A stretch of DNA of 40,084 nucleotides, taken from the NCBI GenBank assembly GCA_902629215.1, contig CACOQC010000008.1, forward strand, positions 1 through 40,084, written 5' to 3'. The stretch comes from an uncultured Pelagibacteraceae bacterium. GTDB taxonomy: Bacteria > Pseudomonadota > Alphaproteobacteria > Pelagibacterales > Pelagibacteraceae. Positions 7,399 through 15,839 of this stretch are shown piece after piece. Position numbers and translations under genes: made by a program. How positions within the stretch are numbered: the first letter of the stretch is position 1; the number at the start of each line of letters is the position of its first letter. The notes beneath the pieces were generated by a model. It was given only the letters and a program-made list of their open reading frames with translations. It had not been told where the DNA came from and did no database searches.

Positions 7399-9789
7399 CT
7401 ATTTACCAAAAGGTTTGACTAATAAAATTAGAGATGGCAATAAAGTAAGCACAGAAATCATGGCAAGTAACATTGCTATGCCTGTGAAAATACCAAAATA
7501 AATTGTTGGAATAAATTTAGATAAAATCAAAATTGAAAATCCAAACACAATGGTAATAGAGGTATTTAAAATTGCTTTACCAACTGTAGAATGACAGACA
7601 TCTATAGTTTTATTGTAATCATTAAAATTATTAAATTCTTCTTTAAATCTATAAATATAGTGGATGCTATTATCAACCGCTATGCCAATTGTAATGGCAG
7701 CGATTGTTATTGTCATCATGTCTAAAGGTATATTTAATAATCCAATAATACCTAAAATAAAAAAAGCAGCTATAAAATTTGGAACTACTCCAATCAAAGA
7801 TAATTTTATATTTTTAAATAAGATAACAAACATTCCAAATATACCAATCATAACGAGACCTAGGGTTAATATTTGAGATTTAAATAAACTTTGAAGCAGA
7901 TTATTGAATAGTATTAAAACACCAGTAAGTTTATATTCATTTTCACTTAAACCTATTTTATTTTTAAGATCGTAATTTATCTTTTTAATCAAATCATTTC
8001 TTCTCAAATTTTTTTGAGAATCTATTATTCTCAAATTTATTCTAGCCTCATTATCTTTAATGGAAATATATGGATCTACTATTTCTGTTTTAATACTTTT
8101 AGGAATTTTTGAATAAAGTACTCCCATTTCCAAAGTTCCTAGTGGTTTATTGTTGTTCAGCAAAGTAGCTACATCAATAATTGAAGAAAAAGATAAAACC
8201 TTACCGATTTCAGGAAGACTATCTAAATAATTATGAACTGAAGAAATTCTATCAACTTTATCTTTTGTAAACCAATATTTTTCATCATCATTATTATTAC
8301 TTTCATTACCCCAATCCTCAAATTCATCTTCCTCATCACCAATATCTTTATTTTTATTTGGAAATTTTAAAATTACCTCTAATGGAGTAGTTCCACCAAG
8401 CTTTTCATCAATTAATTTCATCCCTTTATAAATTTCTGTTTTTTCACTAAAATAATTTATAAAGCTATTCTCCACTTCAAGACGGCTGATACCAATTACG
8501 CTAAATAAAATTACAACACTTGAAACAAAATAAATAAACTTTTGATTTTTTTGACTTATGTTAGAAAAAAAAGATGTAATTTTAGATTCCTTATACTCAC
8601 TTAAAGATATATTTTCTTTCGGTATAAAATTTATAAGAGTTGGAAGTAATGTAAAAGTGATTATGAATGAGGTTATCAAACCCATAGTCATCATCCATCC
8701 AAAATCAATAATTGGTTTTATTTCACTAAATATTAAAGAAAGAAAAGCAATTACTGTTGTTAATACGGTATACAAAATAGGCCAAAACATTTTACTTGTG
8801 GTTAAGATAATTATTTCAAAAATATCCTTTTCCGGGAAATTTTCTCTTAGTTGTAAGAATCTGGTACTCATATGAATATTCATTGCCATAGTTAAAATAA
8901 GCATTAGAGCAATAAAGTTTGAAGATATTACTGTTACTTTCCATCCTAGTAAGCCAAGCAATCCTGTCATTATTATTACAGAAAAAAAACAACTACTTAT
9001 TGGTACTAAAACCCAAATTAACTTTCTAAAAACATACCATAAAGTCGCTACTATAAATAAAAAAACTCCCAATCCAAAAACAATAATATCACTTTTAATG
9101 AAAGTCATCATGTCATCAGCTATCATTGGTATTCCTCCTAAATGTATCTTGCCAATATCTTCATAGCTTTTAATTACATCTCTAATTTCAATAATATTTT
9201 TGTGATTTTGTTTTTTTAGTTGATCTCGATAATTTTCAATCTCTTTTTTTGATTTTTTTTTTATATTTTCTAAAGGAGTATCTTTTTTTAAGTAAACTAT
9301 TATGCCACTTGTTTTGCCATCTTCACTAATTACAAAATTTCTAAAAATGGGGCTACTGATTATTTCTTTAAAACCCCTTTCCCTATTTACATCCTCATCC
9401 TTAAGAGTTTTAAATTTCTCTAAACGTTCTTGTAAAGGTACCTCTGAGTTATTTAGCAAAGGAACATCTAGCAAAGTAACAACATTGTGTACCCAGTTCA
9501 AACTTTGAATTTTGTACTTAAGACTTAGAAGGTTATTAATTGAAGTATCTGACACCATACCATCTTTTGGTGTAAAAGTTAGAATTAAAAAATCTTTAGA
9601 GCCATATCGTTTAGATATCTCTTGAAGGTACTTAAGGTCAGGATCCCCATCAATTAATAAAGTTTCTGAGGATGCATCTAGTCTAAAATCTTTTGAATAA
9701 TACCCAAAACTAAATAAAGCTATTATTAACAGAATAAAAATTGACTTAGGATTTTTTAAAACAATATTTCGATAAAATTGGGCGAACAT
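7399..9789 (-). CDS. RND/MMPL-superfamily exporter
   Basis: This is a 796-residue inner-membrane protein with the duplicated RND layout. One N-terminal helix (about 13-31) is followed by a large periplasmic loop with the LDASSETLLIDGDPDLKYL start typical of HpnN/MMPL-type exporters, then a cluster of helices (about 235-390). A second helix (about 415-432) is followed by a second periplasmic loop and a second helix cluster (about 635-790), where ITIGIAVDNSIHYIYRFKEE is the sterol-sensing-like/MMPL signature. The second loop contains an acidic low-complexity segment (DEEDEFEDWGNESNNNDDEK). Family members move lipids, hopanoids or hydrophobic compounds. It sits between dnaB and cvpA, 20 nt after dnaB, so it is probably co-transcribed. 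Confidence 0.88.
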   Translation of the reverse strand: MFAQFYRNIVLKNPKSIFILLIIALFSFGYYSKDFRLDASSETLLIDGDPDLKYLQEISKRYGSKDFLILTFTPKDGMVSDTSINNLLSLKYKIQSLNWVHNVVTLLDVPLLNNSEVPLQERLEKFKTLKDEDVNRERGFKEIISSPIFRNFVISEDGKTSGIIVYLKKDTPLENIKKKSKKEIENYRDQLKKQNHKNIIEIRDVIKSYEDIGKIHLGGIPMIADDMMTFIKSDIIVFGLGVFLFIVATLWYVFRKLIWVLVPISSCFFSVIIMTGLLGLLGWKVTVISSNFIALMLILTMAMNIHMSTRFLQLRENFPEKDIFEIIILTTSKMFWPILYTVLTTVIAFLSLIFSEIKPIIDFGWMMTMGLITSFIITFTLLPTLINFIPKENISLSEYKESKITSFFSNISQKNQKFIYFVSSVVILFSVIGISRLEVENSFINYFSEKTEIYKGMKLIDEKLGGTTPLEVILKFPNKNKDIGDEEDEFEDWGNESNNNDDEKYWFTKDKVDRISSVHNYLDSLPEIGKVLSFSSIIDVATLLNNNKPLGTLEMGVLYSKIPKSIKTEIVDPYISIKDNEARINLRIIDSQKNLRRNDLIKKINYDLKNKIGLSENEYKLTGVLILFNNLLQSLFKSQILTLGLVMIGIFGMFVILFKNIKLSLIGVVPNFIAAFFILGIIGLLNIPLDMMTITIAAITIGIAVDNSIHYIYRFKEEFNNFNDYNKTIDVCHSTVGKAILNTSITIVFGFSILILSKFIPTIYFGIFTGIAMLLAMISVLTLLPSLILLVKPFGK

Positions 9790-9809
9790 TAACCCTTTTA
9801 TATTTTAAT

Positions 9810-11228
9810 TTAGCTATTTTGAGTATCTTTAAATTTAGTAAACATTGCCTCAAACTCAAGCATTACGTTTCCAGTTGGTCCGTGTCTTTGCTTACCAATA
9901 ATAATTTCAGCTAAATTTGAAACTTCATTCATTTTAGCTTGCCATTCAGCATGTTCTACAGTTGCTGGTCTAGGTTCTTTTCTCTCAAGATAATAAGCTT
10001 CTCGGTAGACAAACATTACCACATCAGCGTCTTGTTCAATTGACCCTGACTCTCTAAGATCAGATAGTTGTGGTTTTTTATCATCTCTTTGCTCTACAGC
10101 TCTTGATAATTGTGATAATGCCACGACAGGTACAGACAATTCTTTTGCGATAGCTTTTAATCCTTGGGTAATCTCAGAAATTTCTTGAACTCTTCCATCT
10201 CTATTGTTGAAAGTTCCTCTCATTAATTGAATATAGTCTACAACAATCATATCAAGTCCAAAAAGTCTTTTAATTCTTCTTGCTCGATTACTCATTGCAG
10301 CAATACTTATTGCTGGCGTTTCATCAATATAAAGGGGTAATTCAGATATATTTTTTGAGGTTTCAATAAATTGATCAAATTGTTCATCTGAAATTTTACC
10401 ACGTCTTATGTCATTAGATTTAATTCGTGATTGCTCTGCTAAAATTCTTGTAGAAAGTTGTTCAGATGACATTTCTAATGAAAAAAAAGCTATGGATGAT
10501 TTTTTTCCATTTGATTGTAATTTTTGGGCTGCGTTAAAAGCTATATTTGTAGCGAGTGCAGTTTTCCCCATGGATGGACGACCAGCTATGATGATTAAAT
10601 CAGACTGGTGTAAGCCTCCAAGTCTATCATCTAAATCTCTAAGACCTGTTGGAACTCCAACAATCCCTTCTTCATTTTTGTAAGCTGCTGAAGCCATTTC
10701 GATTGTTTGTTTCATAGCTTCATCAAATTTAATTAGTGATGAATTGAAAGAACCTTTTTCCGCAAGATCAAATAACAATCTTTCAGAATTTTCTATAATA
10801 TTTTGCCCATTTGTATCTAATTCATTTTGTTTTGCTGAATCTATTGTTTGTTCTGATATCTTTATTAATTCACGTCGTACAAACATATCGTATATAATTT
10901 TAGAATATTCAATTGCCTGTCTAGTTGGTGTTGAAAATTTTGTAATTTTAACTAGATATTCAGGTATATTTATCTCATCTTTATCTTCTTCAAAATAACT
11001 TTTTAGAGTAATTGGATTTGCTAACATACCTTTATAGATAAGGCTTTCTATAGCAGAAAAAATTTTTTGGTGCATTGGATCAAAGAAGTTTGCACTAGAA
11101 ATAATTACATTGATATCATCGAAAATTTCATTAGTAACTAATATTGATCCAATTACAGATTGTTCGGCTTCTATATTATTTGGTAATTCTTTGAAATTAT
11201 TTTTTATGATACTTAAATTATTTTCCAT
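9810..11228 (-). CDS. dnaB: Replicative DNA helicase
   Basis: DnaB is the hexameric ATP-driven 5'-3' helicase that unwinds the replication fork. The 472-residue length and domain order are standard. There is a helical N-terminal domain (about 15-160, starting LPNNIEAEQSVIGSIL), then a RecA-type motor domain with Walker A GRPSMGKT (216-223), SLEMSSEQLSTRIL, the Walker B-like MIVVDYIQLM, and SQLSRAVEQRDDKKPQLSDLRESGSIEQDADVVMFVYR. No intein or truncation is visible. The ATG at 11226-11228 lies 67 nt after rplI, past a terminator-like hairpin, so dnaB may be partly attenuated relative to the ribosomal genes. The rpsF-rpsR-rplI-dnaB cluster is widespread in bacteria. Confidence 0.97.
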   Translation of the reverse strand: MENNLSIIKNNFKELPNNIEAEQSVIGSILVTNEIFDDINVIISSANFFDPMHQKIFSAIESLIYKGMLANPITLKSYFEEDKDEINIPEYLVKITKFSTPTRQAIEYSKIIYDMFVRRELIKISEQTIDSAKQNELDTNGQNIIENSERLLFDLAEKGSFNSSLIKFDEAMKQTIEMASAAYKNEEGIVGVPTGLRDLDDRLGGLHQSDLIIIAGRPSMGKTALATNIAFNAAQKLQSNGKKSSIAFFSLEMSSEQLSTRILAEQSRIKSNDIRRGKISDEQFDQFIETSKNISELPLYIDETPAISIAAMSNRARRIKRLFGLDMIVVDYIQLMRGTFNNRDGRVQEISEITQGLKAIAKELSVPVVALSQLSRAVEQRDDKKPQLSDLRESGSIEQDADVVMFVYREAYYLERKEPRPATVEHAEWQAKMNEVSNLAEIIIGKQRHGPTGNVMLEFEAMFTKFKDTQNS

Positions 11229-11242
11229 ACTCTTAGAGTACT

Positions 11243-11273
11243 AAAAAAAAAATATTTAAGAATTTTTAAATAT
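11243..11273 (-). terminator. Intrinsic terminator/attenuator between rplI and dnaB
   Basis: On the minus strand an 8-bp perfect inverted repeat (ATATTTAA / TTAAATAT, 6-nt loop) is followed at once by a run of about ten T residues. It lies between the rplI stop and the dnaB start. The stem has only A-T pairs, so termination would probably be partial. That fits reduced read-through from highly expressed ribosomal genes into dnaB. Confidence 0.45.
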
Positions 11274-11295
11274 ACTTGGGGAAAAAATTGTATAA

Positions 11296-11754
11296 TTATT
11301 GAATAGTTTCTGCTGAAATAACTTTTATAAAAATTTTTGCATCAACTTCTGAGTGTAAAGAAATTTTTACATCGAATTTTCCTAATGATTTAATCTCTTT
11401 TACAGGCTGTATCATAGATGGCTTGATCTCAATTTTTTCAAAATCAAGAATAATTTTTGAAATTTCAGTAGGTTTCACAGATCCATATAATTCATTATTT
11501 TCAGTGCTCAATTTTTTTACAATATATTCTTTTTGATTTACTTGTTCTGCAATTTTTTTTGCATTTTGTTTTTTTTCGTTATCTTTTTTTGTTAGATCAG
11601 ATTTAATTTTTTCAACTTGTGAAATATTTTGTTTTGATGCATAGAGCGCTTTTTTATTTGCTATTAAAAAATTTCTAGCAAAACCTCTTTTAACTTCAAT
11701 TATTTCACCAATTGATCCAATTTTTTTTACATTTTCCAATAAAATAATTTTCAT
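11296..11754 (-). CDS. rplI: 50S ribosomal protein bL9
   Basis: bL9 is a large-subunit protein near the L1 stalk that helps maintain reading frame. The 152-residue protein begins with the conserved N-terminal domain MKIILLENVKKIGSIGEIIEVKRGFARNFLI. A long Lys/Gln-rich connecting helix follows (about 45-75). The C-terminal domain contains LYGSVKPTEISKII and ends near FDVKISLHSEVDAKIFIKVI. The start is an ATG 2 nt after the rpsR stop. It is the third gene of the rpsF-rpsR-rplI operon. An intervening membrane-protein gene seen in some alphaproteobacteria is not present here. Confidence 0.96.
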   Translation of the reverse strand: MKIILLENVKKIGSIGEIIEVKRGFARNFLIANKKALYASKQNISQVEKIKSDLTKKDNEKKQNAKKIAEQVNQKEYIVKKLSTENNELYGSVKPTEISKIILDFEKIEIKPSMIQPVKEIKSLGKFDVKISLHSEVDAKIFIKVISAETIQ

Positions 11755-11756
11755 TT

Positions 11757-12029
11757 TTATAATAATGCTAAGTTTCTCGCTCTTTTAATTGATAATGATA
11801 ATTCTCTTTGTTTTTTTTGGCTTATATTAGTAATTCTAGAAGGAAGGATCTTGCCATTTTCAGATACATATTTTTTTAAAAGTTTAATGTTTTTATAATC
11901 AATAGTAGGCGCACCTTTTATTGATAATGGGCAACTTTTCTTAAATCTATTCTTATTTGGCTGAAAAATACTTAATTTTGAGAAATTACTTTGATTTTTT
12001 TTCTTATTTCCACCTTGTTTTTTTGGCAT
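11757..12029 (-). CDS. rpsR: 30S ribosomal protein bS18
   Basis: bS18 is a small-subunit platform protein that binds 16S rRNA together with bS6. The 90-residue protein has a basic Asn/Lys-rich N-terminal extension ([18 protein letters not shown]) and then the conserved core: [48 protein letters not shown]. It lies 2 nt after rpsF and 2 nt before rplI, and its partner bS6 is encoded directly upstream. Nothing is unusual apart from the low-GC amino-acid bias shared by all genes here. Confidence 0.96.
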   Translation of the reverse strand: MPKKQGGNKKKNQSNFSKLSIFQPNKNRFKKSCPLSIKGAPTIDYKNIKLLKKYVSENGKILPSRITNISQKKQRELSLSIKRARNLALL

Positions 12030-12031
12030 AA

Positions 12032-12385
12032 TTAATTTTTTGCACTTTCTTTTTTTGACGGGTCATCATTTTTTGAAAAATAATTAGTCTTTAAATCAAA
12101 TTTTTTTACTTTCACCGTAAAGTATCTTAATAATTTTTTATCAATTGATTCATTTTTTTCTAGTTCATTTATTACATTGCCATTTCCTTTAATTTTAAAA
12201 TGAATATAACTACCTTTTCTATTTTTTTTTATTAAATAAGAAAGATTTAACAATCCCCAATTTTCTGTTTTTACTATTTCACCTTTACTTTTCTCTACAA
12301 TTTTAGAATATTTTTCAGTTAACTGTTTAATTTCACTAGGAGAAGAGTCCTGTCTTGCAATAATTGTGTGTTCGTATAAATTCAT
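12032..12385 (-). CDS. rpsF: 30S ribosomal protein bS6
   Basis: bS6 sits on the small-subunit platform as the partner of bS18. The 117-residue protein starts [35 protein letters not shown], continues with the conserved [28 protein letters not shown] strand-helix region, and ends in a charged tail ([11 protein letters not shown]). It is the first gene of the long minus-strand run. The ATG is at 12383-12385. The 86-nt upstream region is shared with the divergent fabD gene and contains a TATAAT on this strand. Confidence 0.96.
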   Translation of the reverse strand: MNLYEHTIIARQDSSPSEIKQLTEKYSKIVEKSKGEIVKTENWGLLNLSYLIKKNRKGSYIHFKIKGNGNVINELEKNESIDKKLLRYFTVKVKKFDLKTNYFSKNDDPSKKESAKN

Positions 12386-12471
12386 TTATGTTCTTTAATA
12401 AAAGCAGTGGATATACTATTATAAATGTTTAATTACAATAGTAAAAAATACAAAAAATTAATAGTTTTTAG
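12386..12471. promoter_or_regulatory. Divergent promoter region between rpsF and fabD
   Basis: This 86-nt gap separates rpsF (minus) and fabD (plus). On the minus strand a perfect TATAAT (12418-12423) has a weak TTTACT 16 nt upstream, which would give a leader of about 26 nt for rpsF. On the plus strand TACAAT (12434-12439) could serve fabD, but its -35 is poor. The two -10 elements are about 10 nt apart, so RNA polymerase binding at the two promoters would compete. At this AT content such boxes are suggestive only. Confidence 0.4.
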
Positions 12472-13398
12472 ATGTTTTCAGTAATATTTCCAGGTCAAGG
12501 ATCTCAAATAGTTGGAATGGGAAAAGATCTTTATGATAGATACGAAATCGTAAAGAAATTATTTAAAGAAGCTGATGAAGCTCTTGGGGTAAATTTGTCA
12601 AAAATTATTTTTGAAGGACCAAAAGAAGAATTGGATCTAACAATTAACACACAACCTGCCATATTTTTGATAAGTTATTCAATTTTCAAACTAGCTAAAG
12701 AAGAATTTAATAAAGATCTAGGAAAGGCAAAATTTTTTGCAGGGCATTCTTTAGGAGAATATTCTGCTTTATCTTGTGCCAAATATTTGAAATTTTCTGA
12801 TACAATTAAAATTTTAAGAGTTAGGGGAGATGCAATGCAAAATTCAGTACCACAAGGCAAGGGAGGAATGATTGCAATATTAGGCTCAAAAATTGATGTG
12901 ATTGAAAAAATCTTGAAAGATAATCAAAATAAATTTAATATAGAAATCGCAAATGACAATTCCGAAGGTCAAATTGTTTTAAGTGGTAAAACAATTGATT
13001 TAGAAAATTTGACTGAAATTCTAAAAGAAAAAAGTATTAAGAACTTAAAGCTCCCAGTTAGTGCACCATTTCATTCTAAACTTATGAGTAAAGCAACTAG
13101 CATAATGAAACAAGAAATTGATCAATTAAACTTTCAAGATGGAAATAATATATTAATATCTAATGTAACAGCTAAAGAAATAGAAAATAAAGATAATTTA
13201 AAAAAATTATTGATTCAACAAATTGAAAGTCGAGTAAGATGGAGAGAAAGTGTAATTTACATGATTAGTAAAGGTATTAAGCAATTTGTTGAAATAGGAC
13301 CAGGAAAAGTGTTATCTGGTTTGGTAAAAAGAATAGACCGACAAATAGAAATAAATACAATTAATGATGAGAATGATATAAAAAATTTAAAGATATGA
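12472..13398 (+). CDS. fabD: Malonyl-CoA:ACP transacylase
   Basis: FabD transfers malonyl groups from CoA to acyl carrier protein to supply fatty-acid elongation. The 308-residue protein shows the N-terminal FPGQGSQIVGMG, the nucleophile elbow GHSLGEYSAL with S93, and the catalytic histidine in APFHSKLM (H201). The late motif QFVEIGPGKVLSGLVKRI is also present. The start ATG is at 12472. The stop overlaps the fabG start as ATGA, so the two are translationally coupled. The ACP substrate is encoded two genes downstream. The arrangement fabD-fabG-acpP is standard for proteobacteria. Confidence 0.96.
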   Translation: MFSVIFPGQGSQIVGMGKDLYDRYEIVKKLFKEADEALGVNLSKIIFEGPKEELDLTINTQPAIFLISYSIFKLAKEEFNKDLGKAKFFAGHSLGEYSALSCAKYLKFSDTIKILRVRGDAMQNSVPQGKGGMIAILGSKIDVIEKILKDNQNKFNIEIANDNSEGQIVLSGKTIDLENLTEILKEKSIKNLKLPVSAPFHSKLMSKATSIMKQEIDQLNFQDGNNILISNVTAKEIENKDNLKKLLIQQIESRVRWRESVIYMISKGIKQFVEIGPGKVLSGLVKRIDRQIEINTINDENDIKNLKI

Positions 13399-14132
13399 AC
13401 AATTTAAAAAATAAGAATATAATAGTGACTGGAGCAACAGGAGGTATCGGAAATTCTATCGTAGAAAAATTAGGTATGTGTGGTGCTAATATAGTTGCCT
13501 CTGGCACTAATGAAGAAAAATTAGAAAAACTCAAATCGAAATTTGATGATATTAAAATTCTGAAATTTGACATATCACTAGCAGATAAAATTGAGTCATT
13601 CATAGAGGATGCTACAAATCTTCTCGGAGGCTCACTAGATTGTATAGTAAATAATGCCGGAATAACTCAAGATAATCTTGGTATCAGGATGAATATTGAG
13701 GAATGGAAAAAAGTAATTGATGTAAATTTAACTTCTACTTTTTTAATGAGCAAATTTTCTATAAAAAAAATGTTAAAAAATAAATCAGGTAAGGTTATAA
13801 ATATAACTTCAATAGTGGGACATACAGGAAATTTAGGTCAGGCAAATTATACAGCGTCTAAAGCTGGAATTGTTGCAATGTCTAAAAGTTTAGCAATAGA
13901 ATATGCAAAAAAAAATATAAATATTAATTGTATTTCACCAGGTTTTATAAAAACTGCAATGACTGACAAGATTGATGAAAAATTTAAAGATATGATAATA
14001 TCAAAAATACCTTCTGCAAGATTAGGGGAGCCAAAAGATATCGCCAATGCTGTTCTTTTTCTTGCTTCTGATCAGTCAGACTACATAAATGGTGAGACTT
14101 TGCATGTTAACGGAGGCATGTATATGGCTTGA
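13395..14132 (+). CDS. fabG: 3-oxoacyl-ACP reductase
   Basis: FabG reduces beta-ketoacyl-ACP with NADPH in fatty-acid elongation. This 245-residue short-chain dehydrogenase has the nucleotide-binding motif TGATGGIG (about 12-19), NNAG (about 86-89), and the catalytic tetrad N111 (DVNLTSTF), S139 (NITSIVG), Y152 and K156 (YTASK). The C-terminus ends in the FabG-type DYINGETLHVNGGMYMA. It overlaps fabD by 4 nt and lies 48 nt before acpP. The position between fabD and acpP supports FabG over a generic SDR. Confidence 0.96.
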   Translation: MNNLKNKNIIVTGATGGIGNSIVEKLGMCGANIVASGTNEEKLEKLKSKFDDIKILKFDISLADKIESFIEDATNLLGGSLDCIVNNAGITQDNLGIRMNIEEWKKVIDVNLTSTFLMSKFSIKKMLKNKSGKVINITSIVGHTGNLGQANYTASKAGIVAMSKSLAIEYAKKNININCISPGFIKTAMTDKIDEKFKDMIISKIPSARLGEPKDIANAVLFLASDQSDYINGETLHVNGGMYMA

Positions 14133-14156
14133 CAAAAAAAGTTTTTAAACTAATAA
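14129..14156 (+). promoter_or_regulatory. Possible acpP promoter overlapping the fabG stop
   Basis: A perfect TTGACA (14129-14134) overlaps the fabG stop codon and is followed 16 nt later by TAATAA, a weak -10. Transcription would start near 14163 and leave a short leader ending in the Shine-Dalgarno AAAGGATC before acpP. Because acpP is usually needed at much higher levels than fabD and fabG, a separate promoter is plausible. Confidence 0.4.
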
Positions 14157-14180
14157 GAATTTTATAACAAAAGGATCAAT

Positions 14181-14420
14181 ATGTCAGAAGATGTTTCAAG
14201 CAAAGTAAAGAAAATAGTTGCTGATCACCTAGGTATAGATGAAGCTAAGGTAACTGAAGAGTCAAGCTTTATAGATGATTTAGGCGCAGACAGTTTAGAT
14301 ACAGTAGAGTTAGTAATGGCTTTTGAAGAAGAGTTCGGTTCAGAAATCTCAGATAGTGAAGCTGAAAAAATTTTAACGGTAGGTGATGCTGTTAAATTTA
14401 TAGAAGGAAAAGCTAACTAA
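14181..14420 (+). CDS. acpP: Acyl carrier protein
   Basis: ACP carries growing acyl chains on a phosphopantetheine arm. The 79-residue acidic protein has the canonical modification motif [18 protein letters not shown] with S38 as the attachment site, and a conserved N-terminus ([12 protein letters not shown]). The ATG at 14181 has a good Shine-Dalgarno (AAAGGATC) 5-8 nt upstream, one of the clearer ones in the window. It follows fabG by 48 nt. The usual next gene, fabF, is not present: gmk follows after 6 nt. Confidence 0.97.
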   Translation: MSEDVSSKVKKIVADHLGIDEAKVTEESSFIDDLGADSLDTVELVMAFEEEFGSEISDSEAEKILTVGDAVKFIEGKAN

Positions 14421-14426
14421 CTTTTA

Positions 14427-15059
14427 ATGCCCGCAGAAAATGATGGGGTAATGATAATTCTTTCCTCTCCTTCCGGAGCTGGTAAAACAACACTCGTAAG
14501 TTTACTTGCAAAATTAAATAATTTTGAGGTATCAATTTCTCATACAACTCGAAAACCTCGAAACTCAGAATTAAATGGTAAGCACTATTACTTTGTTGAT
14601 GAGTTTGAATTTAAAAGATTAATTAAAAATGAGGAATTTTTAGAGTATGCAAAAGTTTTTAATAATTTTTATGGTACCACACGTTCACCCGTAATCGATA
14701 AGTTAAGTAATGGTAAAAATGTGTTATTCGATATTGATTGGCAGGGAGCTGATCAAATTAAGAATAAAAAACTAGATTACAGGTTAATAACTTTTTTTAT
14801 TCTACCCCCTAGTAAAGAAGTTTTATTTGAAAGATTATCAACTAGAGATATGAAAGATAAATTAATTGTAGATGAGAGAATGAAACAGTTTAGCAGAGAT
14901 GTTTTACATTGGATAAATTATGACTATGTTGTGATTAATGATAATCTAAATGACTGTTATTTAAGAATTAAGAATTTAATTGATGCAGAATTAAATGAAG
15001 GTTCAAAAGATTATGATAAAAATTTTATAAGACAACATGTTGAAAAATTAACAACTTAA
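14427..15059 (+). CDS. gmk: Guanylate kinase
   Basis: Gmk phosphorylates GMP to GDP with ATP. The 210-residue protein has the P-loop SSPSGAGKT (about 13-21), the GMP-binding stretch [28 protein letters not shown], and [14 protein letters not shown], which matches the conserved DIDWQG motif. The track start at 14427 ([14 protein letters not shown]) is used; an internal ATG at 14451 is the alternative and would leave only a very short lead to the P-loop. It lies 6 nt after acpP. Its end overlaps the convergent rsmA gene by 12 nt inside a perfect inverted repeat. Confidence 0.95.
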   Translation: MPAENDGVMIILSSPSGAGKTTLVSLLAKLNNFEVSISHTTRKPRNSELNGKHYYFVDEFEFKRLIKNEEFLEYAKVFNNFYGTTRSPVIDKLSNGKNVLFDIDWQGADQIKNKKLDYRLITFFILPPSKEVLFERLSTRDMKDKLIVDERMKQFSRDVLHWINYDYVVINDNLNDCYLRIKNLIDAELNEGSKDYDKNFIRQHVEKLTT

Positions 15060-15066
15060 TTTTTCA
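15041..15066. terminator. Perfect 11-bp hairpin at the gmk/rsmA convergent overlap
   Basis: The sequence TGAAAAATTAA-CAAC-TTAATTTTTCA is a perfect 11-bp inverted repeat with a 4-nt loop. It spans the stop codons of both convergent genes. Each strand reads an A-tract arm then a U-tract arm, a layout expected of a compact two-way terminator, although no T-run follows the stem. It is entirely within coding sequence. Confidence 0.45.
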
Positions 15067-15839
15067 TATTCATATGCAATTTCATAATAGTCTGTTAGTT
15101 TTAAATTTTGAGGCCTCAAGTTTAAGTTTAAGTTTAATCTTTCCAAGATTTGTTTATCACCATTAAATAATTGATTGAAGGGTTTTTTTATCATTTTTCT
15201 TCTCTGATTAAAAAAAGTTCTAGTAATAATTTCTAAATTTTTTGAGTTTTTTAATTTTAAAAAATATTTTTTTGGTTTAAAAAAAAGGAGGGAACTTTCT
15301 ACTTTTGGTTTAGGTGAAAAACTAGAAGGGCTTATATCACAAATTTTTTCTATATCTAATTTCCAGTTAGCCAATACAGTAAGTCTGCCATAACTAGATG
15401 TGTTAAATTTTGCAATTATTCTGTTAGCTACTTCTTTTTGAAACATCAAAGTTAGTGAGTCAAACCAAAAATTATCATCTTTCAAATTTATAATCCATTT
15501 ACTTAAAATTTCAGTTGAAATATTGTAAGGCAAATTTCCAAATACGGTTAACTTATCTTTTGAAAGTGAATATTCATCAAATTTAAGTATATCATCGTTT
15601 ATAAATGTAATTTTATTATTAAATTGTTTTTGAAGATTTAAAAATAATTTTTTATCTTTTTCGATAGCAAAAAATTTCTTCGGACTTTGTCTTAAAATAC
15701 CTGATGATAAATTGCCAGTACCAGCTCCAATTTCTAAAACAATTTTATTATTTATTTTTGTTAAATTTGATATTTTATTTATAATATTTTGATCAATTAA
15801 AAAGTTTTGTCCTAAACTTTTTTTTGGTATTATTGTCAC
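15048..15839 (-). CDS. rsmA: 16S rRNA (adenine-N6,N6)-dimethyltransferase RsmA/KsgA
   Basis: This enzyme dimethylates two adjacent adenines in the 3' end of 16S rRNA late in 30S assembly. The 263-residue protein shows [11 protein letters not shown] (6-16), the SAM-binding motif [13 protein letters not shown] (34-45), the acidic IEKDK, and the catalytic NLPYNIS (102-108). RRKMIKKPF occurs near the C-terminus. The start is GTG at 15837-15839 and overlaps the pdxA stop as GTGA; the ORF track writes it as M. The pdxA-rsmA pairing is common in proteobacteria. Confidence 0.95.
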   Translation of the reverse strand: MTIIPKKSLGQNFLIDQNIINKISNLTKINNKIVLEIGAGTGNLSSGILRQSPKKFFAIEKDKKLFLNLQKQFNNKITFINDDILKFDEYSLSKDKLTVFGNLPYNISTEILSKWIINLKDDNFWFDSLTLMFQKEVANRIIAKFNTSSYGRLTVLANWKLDIEKICDISPSSFSPKPKVESSLLFFKPKKYFLKLKNSKNLEIITRTFFNQRRKMIKKPFNQLFNGDKQILERLNLNLNLRPQNLKLTDYYEIAYEYEKLSC

